Below, piece by piece: positions 18,484 to 27,596 of a stretch of 64,000 nucleotides of DNA. The notes beneath the pieces were generated by a model. That model did no database searches, had not been told where the DNA came from, and saw only the letters and a program-made list of their open reading frames with translations. How positions within the stretch are numbered: position 1 is the stretch's first letter; each line of letters starts with the position of its first letter. The stretch comes from Clostridium ragsdalei P11 (GTDB lineage Bacteria > Bacillota > Clostridia > Clostridiales > Clostridiaceae): the NCBI RefSeq assembly GCF_001675165.1, contig NZ_LROS01000011.1:62001-126000 (forward strand), written 5' to 3'. The translations under genes were made by a program, and so were the position numbers.

Positions 18484-19494
18484 TTAAAATTTTATAGGAT
18501 AGAATATATCCTTTACTGTAACTAGTACCATAAGTGCCATAAGTATTGCAAATCCAACATAATTTATCATTCCGACCCTGTTTTCATCTACCTTTTTACC
18601 TGTTATTATTTCAAACAAAAATAAAAATATATATCCTCCGTCCAAAGCTGGAAAAGGTATTATGTTAAATATAGCAAGCTGTATACTTATATAAGCTGAA
18701 AATGCCATCAAACTCAATATACCTGCTTTTGCTGCTGCACCTGATATCTTTATTATAGTAACAGGTCCCCCTACATCATTCATAGATGCTTTTCCTCTAA
18801 ATAGTGTTTTAAAAAAGCTAAATGTCTGCTTGATTAAGGATTTAGTTTCTATAAACCCATAGGATACTGACTGCCCTAAAGTAGGTTTAGTCACTTGAGT
18901 TGCTTCAATTCCTACAATATATCTATTCTCTTTTTTATCTTTTACAGGAGTTACTCTAACTTGATTTGTACTTCCACTACGTTCATAAGTTATATTAATT
19001 GGATTTCCACTTGTAGTATAAACTTCTGTTACAAAATCCTCCCAGGTAGATATCTTTGAATTATTCACTCTGGTTATTTTATCCCCCAATTTAATACCTG
19101 CTAAAGCTGCAGGTTGATTTGGGGTTACTTTATTTACTACAGGAGATAGATACCCCCTTGCAGAAGCTATTATTGCAAACAATATAACTCCAAGTACAAA
19201 ATTCATTATAGGTCCAGCTATTACTACACTTAGCTTTCTAAGAGGGCTTTTATTATTAAATGCCATAGGATCATCACTTTCTCCCTCATCACCAAGCATT
19301 TTCACATATCCACCAATTGGAAGAAGTCTTATATGATATTCCGTCTCCTTGCCCTTTATTCCAAAGAGTTTAGGCCCCATTCCTATAGAAAATTCTTCAA
19401 CTTTTACCCCATTTAATTTTGCCATAGTAAAATGTCCCAGTTCATGAATTATAATCAATACGCCAAAGGCTATTATCGCTGCTATTATATACAA
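18484..19494 (-). CDS. rseP: Site-2 intramembrane zinc protease RseP
   Basis: Membrane-embedded protease that cuts anti-sigma factors or signal peptide remnants in the membrane. The zinc motif HELGH is at residues 16-20 in the first membrane segment; a PDZ domain occupies about 115-200 (PAALAGIKLGDKITRVNN), and the second zinc site FPALDGGYIFLFL is near 285. 336 aa. Start is TTG 19494, 8 nt after GGGAGG. It follows dxr by 18 nt, the standard cdsA/dxr/rseP order of Firmicutes. Confidence 0.94.
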   Translation of the reverse strand: MYIIAAIIAFGVLIIIHELGHFTMAKLNGVKVEEFSIGMGPKLFGIKGKETEYHIRLLPIGGYVKMLGDEGESDDPMAFNNKSPLRKLSVVIAGPIMNFVLGVILFAIIASARGYLSPVVNKVTPNQPAALAGIKLGDKITRVNNSKISTWEDFVTEVYTTSGNPINITYERSGSTNQVRVTPVKDKKENRYIVGIEATQVTKPTLGQSVSYGFIETKSLIKQTFSFFKTLFRGKASMNDVGGPVTIIKISGAAAKAGILSLMAFSAYISIQLAIFNIIPFPALDGGYIFLFLFEIITGKKVDENRVGMINYVGFAILMALMVLVTVKDIFYPIKF

Positions 19495-19512
19495 ATGGTA
19501 TTCCTCCCAATC

Positions 19513-20670
19513 TTATTTGATAAATTTATCTTTTACATATTTCTTAACTTTTATTTCTACGTTAAGTAAATCTTCCAAAGTGTATTTATTTTGTGAAGTA
19601 AATTTATTCATACATTCTTCTAATATATTACCTATATCCAAAAAATTTATTTTATTTGCAAGGAATAAACTTACTGCTTCCTCATTGGCACAATTTAATA
19701 TAGCTGGCATTGTACCTCCTGTTTTTCCTGCTTGGTAAGCCAATTTAAGTGGTTTAAATGTATCTGTATCAGGCTTTTCAAAACTTAAATTTCCTACACT
19801 ATAGAAGTCCAATTTATCTATTACAGCTTCCTTTCTTTTCGGATAATTCAGTGCATATTGTATAGGCAACCTCATATCTGCAGTGGCAAGCTGTGCCATA
19901 ACACTTCCATCCCTATATTCCACCATAGAATGTACTATACTTTGTGGATGAACTACAACTTTTATGTTTTCATAAGGTAAGTTAAATAGGAAGTGAGCTT
20001 CTATAACCTCAAGTCCCTTATTCATAAGAGTAGCAGAATCTATCGTGAGCTTTTTTCCCATACTCCAATTTGGATGATTCAACGCCTCTTTTACAGTTAC
20101 TTGTGAGAGTTGATCTTTTGTTTTTCCTCTAAAAGGTCCACCTGAAGCAGTTAAAATCAAATTAGCAACTTCGTCAAAATTATTTCCTTGAAGGCATTGA
20201 AAAACAGCACTATGTTCTGAATCTACGGGAAATATTTTGACATTATTTTCCTGTGATAATTTTGTAACCAGCTCTCCACCTACAACTAATGTCTCTTTAT
20301 TAGCTAAGGCTATGTCTTTCTTCGCCCTAATTGCTTTTATAGTTGGTACAAGCCCTATCATTCCAACTACAGATGTTACCACCATATCAACTTCAGGAAG
20401 ACTAGCTATAGTATTTAATCCATCTACTCCAAATAATATTTTTGTATTTGATTTTTTATTACTAAAAATATCTTTAAGCTTTAAATAAGATTCTTTTTCG
20501 GTTAGCACCGCATACTTGGGGTTAAATTCATCTATTATATGTAAAAGTTTATCTATACTACTATTTGCAGATATGCCTATAAGCTGAAAATCTCCTTTTT
20601 GTTTTCTAAGTACATCAAGAGTTTGGGTCCCTATAGAACCTGTGGCTCCAATTATTGAAATTCTTTTCAT
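19513..20670 (-). CDS. dxr: 1-deoxy-D-xylulose 5-phosphate reductoisomerase
   Basis: NADPH-dependent second step of the MEP pathway. N-terminal Rossmann motif GATGSIGTQTLDVL; central ALANKETLVVGGELV; metal and substrate residues in PVDSEHSAVFQCLQG, TASGGPFRG, MGKKLTIDSATLMNKGLEVIEAHFLF. 385 aa, full length. It sits with ispG and the uppS/cdsA lipid genes, supplying isoprenoid units for undecaprenyl phosphate. A strong hairpin at 20810-20857 lies between cdsA and this gene. Confidence 0.97.
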   Translation of the reverse strand: MKRISIIGATGSIGTQTLDVLRKQKGDFQLIGISANSSIDKLLHIIDEFNPKYAVLTEKESYLKLKDIFSNKKSNTKILFGVDGLNTIASLPEVDMVVTSVVGMIGLVPTIKAIRAKKDIALANKETLVVGGELVTKLSQENNVKIFPVDSEHSAVFQCLQGNNFDEVANLILTASGGPFRGKTKDQLSQVTVKEALNHPNWSMGKKLTIDSATLMNKGLEVIEAHFLFNLPYENIKVVVHPQSIVHSMVEYRDGSVMAQLATADMRLPIQYALNYPKRKEAVIDKLDFYSVGNLSFEKPDTDTFKPLKLAYQAGKTGGTMPAILNCANEEAVSLFLANKINFLDIGNILEECMNKFTSQNKYTLEDLLNVEIKVKKYVKDKFIK

Positions 20671-20809
20671 TCATAACAACTCCTTATTTCCCTCTAGTCC
20701 TTATACCACATTACATAAGATTTTTAACATGATTAACTATACCATATTTATGCTATAAAATAAACATGCACATGATCTATATTAAACTCACAGCTAATAC
20801 TTGAAATAA

Positions 20810-20857
20810 AATAATAGAGAAATATACCCCTTTTATAGAATATATTTCTCTATTATT
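20810..20857 (-). terminator. Long AT-rich hairpin between cdsA and dxr, probable terminator
   Basis: Perfect 17-bp stem AATAATAGAGAAATATA/TATATTTCTCTATTATT with a 14-nt loop; on the minus strand it is followed by TTATTTCAAG. The stem is unusually long and AT-rich, so it may terminate or act as an mRNA 3' or 5' stabiliser. Confidence 0.5.
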
Positions 20858-20886
20858 AACTCAACTTTCGCACATATAAAACTTTT

Positions 20887-21040
20887 TTAATTAATAGTTA
20901 AAAATGAAGAATTAATAATTAATGTAGATTTTCATCACTCGTTTGGCTAAAACGAAATATTGCTGATTTATATAAATTTAAGAATTTTTTGCGATAGCTA
21001 AAAATCATCCTTCACTATTAACTTTTAATTATTAATTCTT
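20887..21040. repeat. AT-rich inverted-repeat (MITE-like) element
   Basis: AAGAATTAATAATTAA at 20907-20922 recurs exactly in inverse orientation (TTAATTATTAATTCTT, 21025-21040), and the flanking TTAATAGTTAAAA-type sequence is partly repeated in the other arm. The interior (about 100 bp) has no ORF. Confidence 0.5.
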
Positions 21041-21050
21041 AACTTGTTAA

Positions 21051-21140
21051 GATTTGGGTTCTAATTTTAGTAACTCCTTCTCCTTTCAGTGGAATGAGTA
21101 AGCGATTCACTCCAAATCAAAGATTTGGGTTCTCTGCTTA
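21051..21140. repeat. Degenerate relative of the structured repeat A family at the end of cdsA
   Basis: Shares the exact 18-mer palindrome CCAAATCAAAGATTTGGG (21112-21129) plus 'TCTGCTT' with copy A2, and a 12-mer GATTTGGGTTCT is duplicated at 21051-21062 and 21122-21133. The right edge coincides with the cdsA stop codon (21138-21140). Confidence 0.5.
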
Positions 21141-21935
21141 AATTACAGCTACAAAGGTTAAATAGTAATAAACTATAACTCCTGAAAAAAGTATGCTGTC
21201 AAATCTATCTAATATCCCACCATGACCTGGTATGAGATTGCTATAATCCTTTACTCCCACATATCTCTTTATAGAAGAAGCTGCTAGATCCCCGAACTGA
21301 CAAAATGCTCCACAAATTATTCCCATTACTATATAATGATAAAATGATATGGGAACACCCCTTTGAATTGAAAAAAATCCAAAGATTCCACAAGCCACTG
21401 CACTACCAATTATTCCACCTATAGAACCTTCAATAGTCTTTTTAGGACTAACCTTAGGGCATAATTTTCTCTTACCTAAAAATTTCCCCGTATAATAAGC
21501 TGCTGTATCACAGCACCAGGAAGATATAACTATAATCCACACTAAATAGTTACCATAACTACTGCTATTTACTAAAACTATAGTGCTAAAAAATACTGCC
21601 ACATACAGAAAACCAAATAGCGTAGTTGCTACATCTAAAAAATTATATTCCACATCTAAAACTGGAATACAAAGCGTCATAAAAATTGACACTATAATAG
21701 CAAAAAATACAAATTTATAATTTACCTCTACTCTTAAGGTTACATAGTAGGATATACAAAGCAGATATCCTACTATATTTATAGAATTTATATTTTTTTG
21801 TTTTATTACTTTATAAAATTCATACATTCCCATAAGTGAAATGATCATAATCCCATATTTTAAATAAATTCCACCTAAGAATAATATTAAAATAAATGGT
21901 ATGAGTGCAAATGCTCCCAAATATCTATTATTCAA
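21138..21935 (-). CDS. cdsA: Phosphatidate cytidylyltransferase
   Basis: Polytopic membrane enzyme making CDP-diacylglycerol, the precursor used by PgsA. About eight hydrophobic segments; the C-terminal family signature is intact in GDLAASSIKRYVGVKDYSN followed by LIPGHGGILDRFDS, and SPKKTIEGSIGG is present. The open frame starts at 21965, but TTG 21935 follows GGAGG by 7 nt and gives (M)NNRYLGAFALIPFIL, the expected N-terminus; 266 aa. It follows uppS by about 70 nt. Confidence 0.94.
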   Translation of the reverse strand: MNNRYLGAFALIPFILILFLGGIYLKYGIMIISLMGMYEFYKVIKQKNINSINIVGYLLCISYYVTLRVEVNYKFVFFAIIVSIFMTLCIPVLDVEYNFLDVATTLFGFLYVAVFFSTIVLVNSSSYGNYLVWIIVISSWCCDTAAYYTGKFLGKRKLCPKVSPKKTIEGSIGGIIGSAVACGIFGFFSIQRGVPISFYHYIVMGIICGAFCQFGDLAASSIKRYVGVKDYSNLIPGHGGILDRFDSILFSGVIVYYYLTFVAVI

Positions 21936-22005
21936 AGCTCCACCTCCATAGAATAAAGTATCCATGGGGATTTTAAGTAAACTAACTTACATCCCCAATA
22001 TACAG

Positions 22006-22773
22006 TTATTTTAATCCTCCAAATCTTCTATCTCTATTTTGATAATCAGAAATAGCTTTATAAAGATGTTCTTTTTTAAAATCAGGCCACTTTATGTTGG
22101 AAGTCCAAAATTCAGAGTATGCACACTGCCACAATAGAAAATTGCTTAAACGCTGTTCCCCACTTGGCCTTATTATAATATCAGGATCTGGCATACCTCT
22201 AGTATACAAATACTTTGATATAGTGTCCTCATTTATATCTTCTTCTTTTATTTTTTTAGATTTTATATCTTCATACATAAGTTTAAAAGCCCTTACAATT
22301 TCATTTCTTCCACCATAATTTACCGCCAAATTTAGAACAAGTCCGGTATTAGTTTTAGTTTTCTTATGAGATATGATTAATTGCTCTTGACAAGGCACAG
22401 GCAGCTTACTTATATCTCCAATATAGTTTATAATAACATTATTTTCATTTAACTCATTTAATTCCTTTTTTAAATATTGAACTAAAAGTTTCATAAGAGC
22501 ACTTACTTCATCCTTAGGTCTTTTCCAATTTTCTGTAGAAAAAACATATAGCGTTAAATATTTTACATTTAACTTACTGCACTCTTTTACAATCTCTCTT
22601 ACAGCTTCTACTCCTGCTTTATGTCCCATAGCTCTAGGCAAGTTTCTTTCTTTAGCCCATCTACCATTTCCATCCATTATAATAGCTATATGTTTTGGAA
22701 CATTGTTTAAATCAATATGTACTTCTTTATCATCTTGGTCTTTGTTTTTATTTAAGCCAAAAAATTTTACCAT
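22006..22773 (-). CDS. uppS: Isoprenyl (undecaprenyl) diphosphate synthase
   Basis: Cis-prenyltransferase that builds the C55 lipid carrier of cell wall synthesis. HIAIIMDGNGRWAKERNLPRAMGHKAG carries the catalytic Asp and diphosphate-binding residues; LTLYVFSTENWKRP and the C-terminal RPSGEQRLSNFLLWQ and EFW segments are conserved. ATG 22773 is 6 nt from GAGG; the earlier ATG (22785) has no SD. 255 aa. A terminator separates it from frr. Confidence 0.96.
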   Translation of the reverse strand: MVKFFGLNKNKDQDDKEVHIDLNNVPKHIAIIMDGNGRWAKERNLPRAMGHKAGVEAVREIVKECSKLNVKYLTLYVFSTENWKRPKDEVSALMKLLVQYLKKELNELNENNVIINYIGDISKLPVPCQEQLIISHKKTKTNTGLVLNLAVNYGGRNEIVRAFKLMYEDIKSKKIKEEDINEDTISKYLYTRGMPDPDIIIRPSGEQRLSNFLLWQCAYSEFWTSNIKWPDFKKEHLYKAISDYQNRDRRFGGLK

Positions 22774-22824
22774 AGTACACCTCATTTCTTACAATACAAA
22801 GTTTTAGTGAAACCATATTTAACA

Positions 22825-22850
22825 AAAACCTGCGGATTTGCGCAGGTTTT
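22825..22850 (-). terminator. Terminator after frr
   Basis: AAAACCTGCG/CGCAGGTTTT, a perfect 10-bp stem with a 6-nt loop, followed on the minus strand by TTTTTGTT. Strong rho-independent terminator ending pyrH-frr. Confidence 0.85.
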
Positions 22851-22889
22851 AAAAATCTAAATATATTTTTGATACAATAACTGCTTGCT

Positions 22890-23447
22890 TTATAATGACA
22901 TAATTTCATTTTCTTTCTTTCTAATTATTTCATCTATCTTTTTTATAAAATCATCAGTTTTTTTCTGAACATCTGCCTCAGCCTTTTTTATTTCATCTTC
23001 AGAAATATCATTTTCTTTTTTAAGAGCTTTAATATTATCATTACACTCTCTTCTTATTGCTCTTACAGCAACCTTTGAATCTTCCCCTGCTTTCTTTACA
23101 TTCTTTACTATATCTTTTCTAGTTTCTTCTGTAAGTTCAGGTATAACCAATCTGATAACTTCTCCGTCATTAGATGGATTTATACCTAGGTCAGATTTCA
23201 ATATTGCCTTTTCTATTGCCTTTAAGGCCGTTTTATCCCAAGGTTGTATACAAAGTACCCTTGGTTCTGGAATAGATATGTTTCCCAATTGATTTATAGG
23301 AGTCATTGAGCCATAGTATTCTGCCTCTATTCTATCAAGAAGTGCTGCACTAGCCCTCCCTGCTTTCATAGAAGCTAATTCACTTTTTAAAGCATCTATG
23401 GTCTTACCCATTTTTCCATCTGCTTTATTTAAAGTATCCTTGATCAT
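22890..23447 (-). CDS. frr: Ribosome recycling factor
   Basis: Splits post-termination ribosomes together with EF-G. 185 aa, the canonical length, with KMGKTIDALKSELASMKAGRASAALLD, the hinge (YGSMTPINQLGNISIPEPRVL) and the C-terminal three-helix bundle. ATG 23447 is 9 nt from AGGAGG; the frame's earlier start (23465) would overlap the SD. It follows pyrH closely, the standard rpsB-tsf-pyrH-frr order. Confidence 0.97.
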   Translation of the reverse strand: MIKDTLNKADGKMGKTIDALKSELASMKAGRASAALLDRIEAEYYGSMTPINQLGNISIPEPRVLCIQPWDKTALKAIEKAILKSDLGINPSNDGEVIRLVIPELTEETRKDIVKNVKKAGEDSKVAVRAIRRECNDNIKALKKENDISEDEIKKAEADVQKKTDDFIKKIDEIIRKKENEIMSL

Positions 23448-23467
23448 AAGAAAATACCTCCTCATTT

Positions 23468-24181
<714 letters not shown>

Positions 24182-24244
24182 TTATATTATACCTCCAAAT
24201 TATGATAAAATGAAATATAAAACTTAAAAAGTTCATACCCCAAA

Positions 24245-24271
24245 AAAAGAGAACACGGCGTGTTCTCTTTT
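24245..24271 (-). terminator. Terminator after tsf
   Basis: AAAAGAGAACAC/GTGTTCTCTTTT, a perfect 12-bp stem with a 3-nt loop, starting 6 nt after the tsf stop and followed by an uninterrupted T-run then GGGG on the minus strand. One of the strongest terminators in the window. Confidence 0.92.
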
Positions 24272-24277
24272 CAGTTA

Positions 24278-25198
24278 CTATTTACCTTCCATCTGCTTAC
24301 GAACCTCTTCGGCAAAGTTTTCTTCTTTCTTCTCTATTCCTTCACCTTTTTCAAATCTAACAAAATCAGAAATCTTTATTTCAGCTCCAACTTCCTTTGA
24401 TTTATCCTTAAGGTATTTATCGATAGTAAAGTCTGAATCCTTAACCCATACTTGATTTACTAAGCAGTTTTCTTTATAATATTTTTGAACTTTTCCCATA
24501 ACTATCTTATCAACGATTTTTTCTGGTTTTCCTTCATTTAAAGCTTGAACTTTATATATTTCCTTTTCTTTTTCTAAAGCATCACTATCAACTGTATTCT
24601 TATCTAAGAATAGTGGATTAACAGCAGCTACCTGCATAGCTACATCTTTTGCCACTTCCTTTAGAACAGGACTCTCATTTTCACATTCAAGTTTAACCAA
24701 AACTCCTATTCTTCCGCCACCATGAATATAGCTTTCGATTAAACCCTTTGAAACAGAAAACTTCTTAAATCTTCTAAGCGTCATATTTTCACCTAATTTT
24801 GCAATTAAGTCTACTAATGCATCTTTTACAGTCTTAGTATCATCTGCTATATATTTTTCTTTTTCTAATTCTTCTACAGTAGTTGCACTTGTTAAAGCTG
24901 TCTGTTTTGCTATATTATCTGCAAAACCTACAAAATCTTCATTTACAGATACAAAATCTGTTTCACAGTTTACTTCTACTATTGAAGCAATTTTTCCATC
25001 CTCTGAAATATATGTTTTAACTAATCCTTCAGAAGCTACTCTGCTAGATTTTTTAGCTGCAGCTGATAGACCCTTTTCCCTTAATATTTCAATGGCTTTT
25101 TCAGTATCACCATTTGCTTCATTTAAAGCTTTTTTGCAGTTCATCATTCCTGCTCCGGTTCTTTCTCTAAGTTCTTTTACCATCTGTGCAGTTATCAT
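24278..25198 (-). CDS. tsf: Elongation factor Ts
   Basis: Nucleotide exchange factor of EF-Tu. The N-terminal UBA-like domain has [20 protein letters not shown] and the core has [34 protein letters not shown] and AMQVAA. 306 aa. SD is weak (GACGGA). It lies 250 nt downstream of rpsB, an unusually long and apparently structured spacer for this gene pair. Confidence 0.97.
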   Translation of the reverse strand: MITAQMVKELRERTGAGMMNCKKALNEANGDTEKAIEILREKGLSAAAKKSSRVASEGLVKTYISEDGKIASIVEVNCETDFVSVNEDFVGFADNIAKQTALTSATTVEELEKEKYIADDTKTVKDALVDLIAKLGENMTLRRFKKFSVSKGLIESYIHGGGRIGVLVKLECENESPVLKEVAKDVAMQVAAVNPLFLDKNTVDSDALEKEKEIYKVQALNEGKPEKIVDKIVMGKVQKYYKENCLVNQVWVKDSDFTIDKYLKDKSKEVGAEIKISDFVRFEKGEGIEKKEENFAEEVRKQMEGK

Positions 25199-25204
25199 AA
25201 TTAT

Positions 25205-25440
25205 ATTCCGTCATCTAAAAGCTATAGATTATTCAAAAATACAATAAAACCTTATAGCTTACTTCTCTGCTCACAGTGTCTGAAGCTTTGTCTTCTTTTG
25301 GTCTGACACTCCCAGAGCGTAAATTCGGATGCATTACACCCTACTTATATGGCAATCATAATTTTTAAGCAATTGCCAATCAACGGTTTTTCAGCTCCTC
25401 TCCTACTTGTATTCGACCTATATATAAACATTCTCTAATT
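25205..25440 (-). other. Structured spacer between rpsB and tsf
   Basis: Non-coding, with several complementary pairs: AAGCTATA/TATAGCTT (25219-25226 and 25253-25260), AGTGTC/GACACT (25275-25280 and 25305-25310), and TGGCAAT/ATTGCCA near 25350-25378. On the minus strand GGGTG/CATCC and GTGTAA/TTACGC are alternative short pairings. I do not recognise a known riboswitch or T-box. It may control the rpsB/tsf ratio or be a decayed repeat. Confidence 0.35.
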
Positions 25441-25448
25441 TTCATATA

Positions 25449-26156
25449 TTATTCTTCTTCAGCTAATTGTTCTCCCTGTCTTCCTTCCATTACTGCATCT
25501 GCAACTTTAGACGTAATTAATTTTACAGCTCTTATTGCATCGTCATTTCCAGGTATAACATAATCTATTTCATCAGGATCACAATTTGTATCAACTATAG
25601 CTACTACTGGAATGCCTAAAATTTTAGCTTCAGATATAGCATTCTTTTCTTTTCTTGGATCAACAATGAAAAGTGCTCCTACATTTTCAGCATTCATTGT
25701 CTTTATTCCACCTAAATTTTTCTCTAACTTTTCTTTTTCATTATTTAACTTTATAACTTCTTTTTTAGGAAGAACTTCAAATGTTCCATCTTCTTCCATC
25801 TTCTCTAATTCTTCTAATTTAGCTATCCTTGTCTTTATAGTTGCAAAGTTTGTAAGCATACCTCCAAGCCATCTGTTGTTTACATAATGCATATTGCTTC
25901 TTTTTGCTTCTTCTCTAATAGCTTCCTGAGCTTGCTTTTTAGTTCCAATAAATAATATATCTTTTCCTTCTGCTGCAACTTCCCTTATAAAATTATAAGC
26001 TTCTTCTACTTTTTTTACTGTTTTCTGCAAATCTATTATATAGATTCCATTTCTCTCTGTAAAAATATAAGGAGCCATTTTAGGGTTCCATCTTCTTGTT
26101 TGATGTCCAAAATGAACACCTGCTTCTAATAATTGTTTCATTGAAATAACTGACAT
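25449..26156 (-). CDS. rpsB: 30S ribosomal protein S2
   Basis: Ribosomal protein at the head-platform junction. Family markers: [61 protein letters not shown], and [22 protein letters not shown]. The frame opens at 26201, but ATG 26156 follows GGAGG by 9 nt; 235 aa. A promoter (26261-26289) and a hairpin leader precede it. Confidence 0.97.
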   Translation of the reverse strand: MSVISMKQLLEAGVHFGHQTRRWNPKMAPYIFTERNGIYIIDLQKTVKKVEEAYNFIREVAAEGKDILFIGTKKQAQEAIREEAKRSNMHYVNNRWLGGMLTNFATIKTRIAKLEELEKMEEDGTFEVLPKKEVIKLNNEKEKLEKNLGGIKTMNAENVGALFIVDPRKEKNAISEAKILGIPVVAIVDTNCDPDEIDYVIPGNDDAIRAVKLITSKVADAVMEGRQGEQLAEEE

Positions 26157-26194
26157 TAATTTTTCCCTCCTAGGTTTTTCCTCCATCATCTTCA

Positions 26195-26240
26195 TATTCA
26201 CAAAATACCTTTTGGCACCTTTTTGTGAATTAGATAATGT
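26195..26240 (-). promoter_or_regulatory. rpsB leader hairpin, candidate S2 control element
   Basis: In the minus-strand leader TTCACAAAA pairs perfectly with TTTTGTGAA (9 bp) enclosing a short inner region (AGGTGCCAAAAGGTA). It lies between the promoter and the rpsB start. S2 autoregulates its operon in several bacteria; assigning that role here is inference. Confidence 0.4.
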
Positions 26241-26260
26241 GTGTATTAATTACCTTATGT

Positions 26261-26289
26261 AGTATACCACAAGGCTTAAATGTATTCAA
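26261..26289 (-). promoter_or_regulatory. Promoter of rpsB-tsf
   Basis: Minus strand: TTGAAT (26284-26289), 17-nt spacer ending in TGG, TATACT (26261-26266). The TGG before the -10 makes an extended -10 box. Confidence 0.7.
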
Positions 26290-26310
26290 TAAAAAATTAG
26301 TATTTTTTAT

Positions 26311-26512
26311 TTTATCCGATCGCTACCATTGCCAACCCCCCATCGCACACAGCGAAAGCGACTATCACCAAATCAAAAATTTGGGATATCTGCTTTTCTT
26401 CAAAGTGGTGGGATAAGCACTGCTACGCGCCTGGATAAGTTCTTCTAATGTTCAGATGGAGAAAAGGTATTCCTTATAAGCAAATTCCACCTGAACCTAA
26501 GAATCACTTGAT
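26311..26512. repeat. Structured dispersed repeat, subtype A, copy 1
   Basis: About 200 bp directly after codY. Left end TTTATCCGATCGCTACC, core GCTACGCGCCTGGATAA (about 26422-26438), a CCAAATC-type palindrome, then a terminal hairpin GTTCAGATGGA/TCCACCTGAAC with 25-nt loop. Right end AAGAATCACTTGAT overlaps the codY stop codon (26504-26506). Closely matches copy 55869-56123 except that the latter has an extra ~55-bp module. No ORF. Confidence 0.75.
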
Positions 26513-27280
26513 CTTCTTCAACTCATCCATTAATTTTTCATTTAATATCTTAATATGAGTTCCCTTCATTCCAAGTGACCTAGATTCTATAACTCCTGCA
26601 CTTTCAAATTTTCTAAGTGCATTTACAATAACAGACCTAGTTATTCCCACTTTGTCAGCTATTTTTGATGCTACAAGTAATCCTTCATTTCCATCTAACT
26701 CACTAAATATATGTTCCACTGCTTCTAATTCTGAGTACGACAAAGTTCCAATAGCTAATTGAACTACTGCTTTTTTCCTAGCTTCCTCTTCTATTTCTTC
26801 ATTTTTAGATCTTAATATCTCAAGTCCAATTATAGTTGCACTATATTCCCCTAATACTAAATCATCATCTGTAAATTTTTCTCCAAAACTTGCCAATAAT
26901 AAGGTTCCTAATCTTTCTCTATTACCTACTATAGGAACTATAGTTGTAAGCTTATTATCTATATCACAGGAAGTTCCATCTTCAAAAACACAAATCCCAT
27001 TATTACTTAAATTGGCCAAAGTCTCATGTACATTTAAAAGCTTATTGTTATACTGCTCAGGAAATTTCATTTCATTTATTACTTTCTCCTTAACCATATA
27101 ACATTCAAAACCATCTGGGAAATTATATCCTAATATTTTCCCTCTCCTGCTTATAATGTAAACGTTACATTCCAAAACTTCACTTAACAATTTACATATA
27201 TCTTCAAAAGCTACTGGTTCTGTTCCTGATTTCTGTAATATCTTGTTTAATTTTCTTGTTTTGTCTAATAGTGTTGACAT
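26504..27280 (-). CDS. codY: GTP-sensing global transcriptional repressor CodY
   Basis: Nutritional regulator that binds branched-chain amino acids and GTP and represses amino-acid, transport and often sporulation or toxin genes in rich conditions. N-terminal GAF-type effector domain (1-155) and C-terminal winged helix with [38 protein letters not shown] (recognition helix near 203-225). 258 aa, canonical. SD AAGGAGG lies 7 nt before ATG 27280. The stop codon is shared with the right end of a structured repeat. Confidence 0.97.
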   Translation of the reverse strand: MSTLLDKTRKLNKILQKSGTEPVAFEDICKLLSEVLECNVYIISRRGKILGYNFPDGFECYMVKEKVINEMKFPEQYNNKLLNVHETLANLSNNGICVFEDGTSCDIDNKLTTIVPIVGNRERLGTLLLASFGEKFTDDDLVLGEYSATIIGLEILRSKNEEIEEEARKKAVVQLAIGTLSYSELEAVEHIFSELDGNEGLLVASKIADKVGITRSVIVNALRKFESAGVIESRSLGMKGTHIKILNEKLMDELKKIK

Positions 27281-27596
27281 TTATAACCCTCCTTGTTACC
27301 GCTGCATTATCTCTTACACATAAACATTGCATATACATTCCTACCTATTAATAAAAAAGATATATCTTTTGCAAATATCCGTATAAAAAATTTTCTTTAA
27401 TTACATTATTAATAATTTAGACTTTTTGAAATATTTAGAATTATTCTTTATCCACTAATTATGATAACATAATAATGATTCTAATTCAATATAATCATTT
27501 TAATTCGACTAGATTTTACCTTTATCTACACTCGAAGATTATACTTTTAACTAGTTTTTATTTTAAATGTTTATTAAAATGTAAAATATATAACTT
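27281..27596. other. 316-bp codY upstream region
   Basis: AT-rich, no gene. Holds the codY SD, a perfect 16-bp palindrome AAAAGATATATCTTTT (27355-27370), and near 27379-27392 on the minus strand AATTAAAGAAAATT, a partial match to the CodY-box consensus AATTTTCWGAAAATT. A weak 6-bp AT hairpin follows the topA stop. No strong sigma-A promoter could be pinned down. Confidence 0.4.

Larger units (their letters stand above)
20671..21137. other. 467-bp gap between dxr and cdsA
   Basis: Contains no convincing gene. From dxr outward it holds the dxr leader, a 17-bp hairpin (20810-20857), an AT-rich inverted-repeat element (about 20887-21040) and a degenerate relative of the structured repeat A family (21051-21140). 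No sigma-A promoter with two good boxes was found; TGGTATAGT on the minus strand near 20733 is an extended -10 candidate for dxr. Confidence 0.6.

Noticed and set aside
20671-20760. Strong sigma-A promoter for dxr
   Set aside because: Only an extended -10 (TGGTATAGT) is present; no acceptable -35 at proper spacing.
25205-25440. T-box, S-box or other known riboswitch in the rpsB-tsf spacer
   Set aside because: No GGGTGGNACCGCG or S-box core was found, there is no terminator, and both flanking genes are translation factors not usually so controlled.
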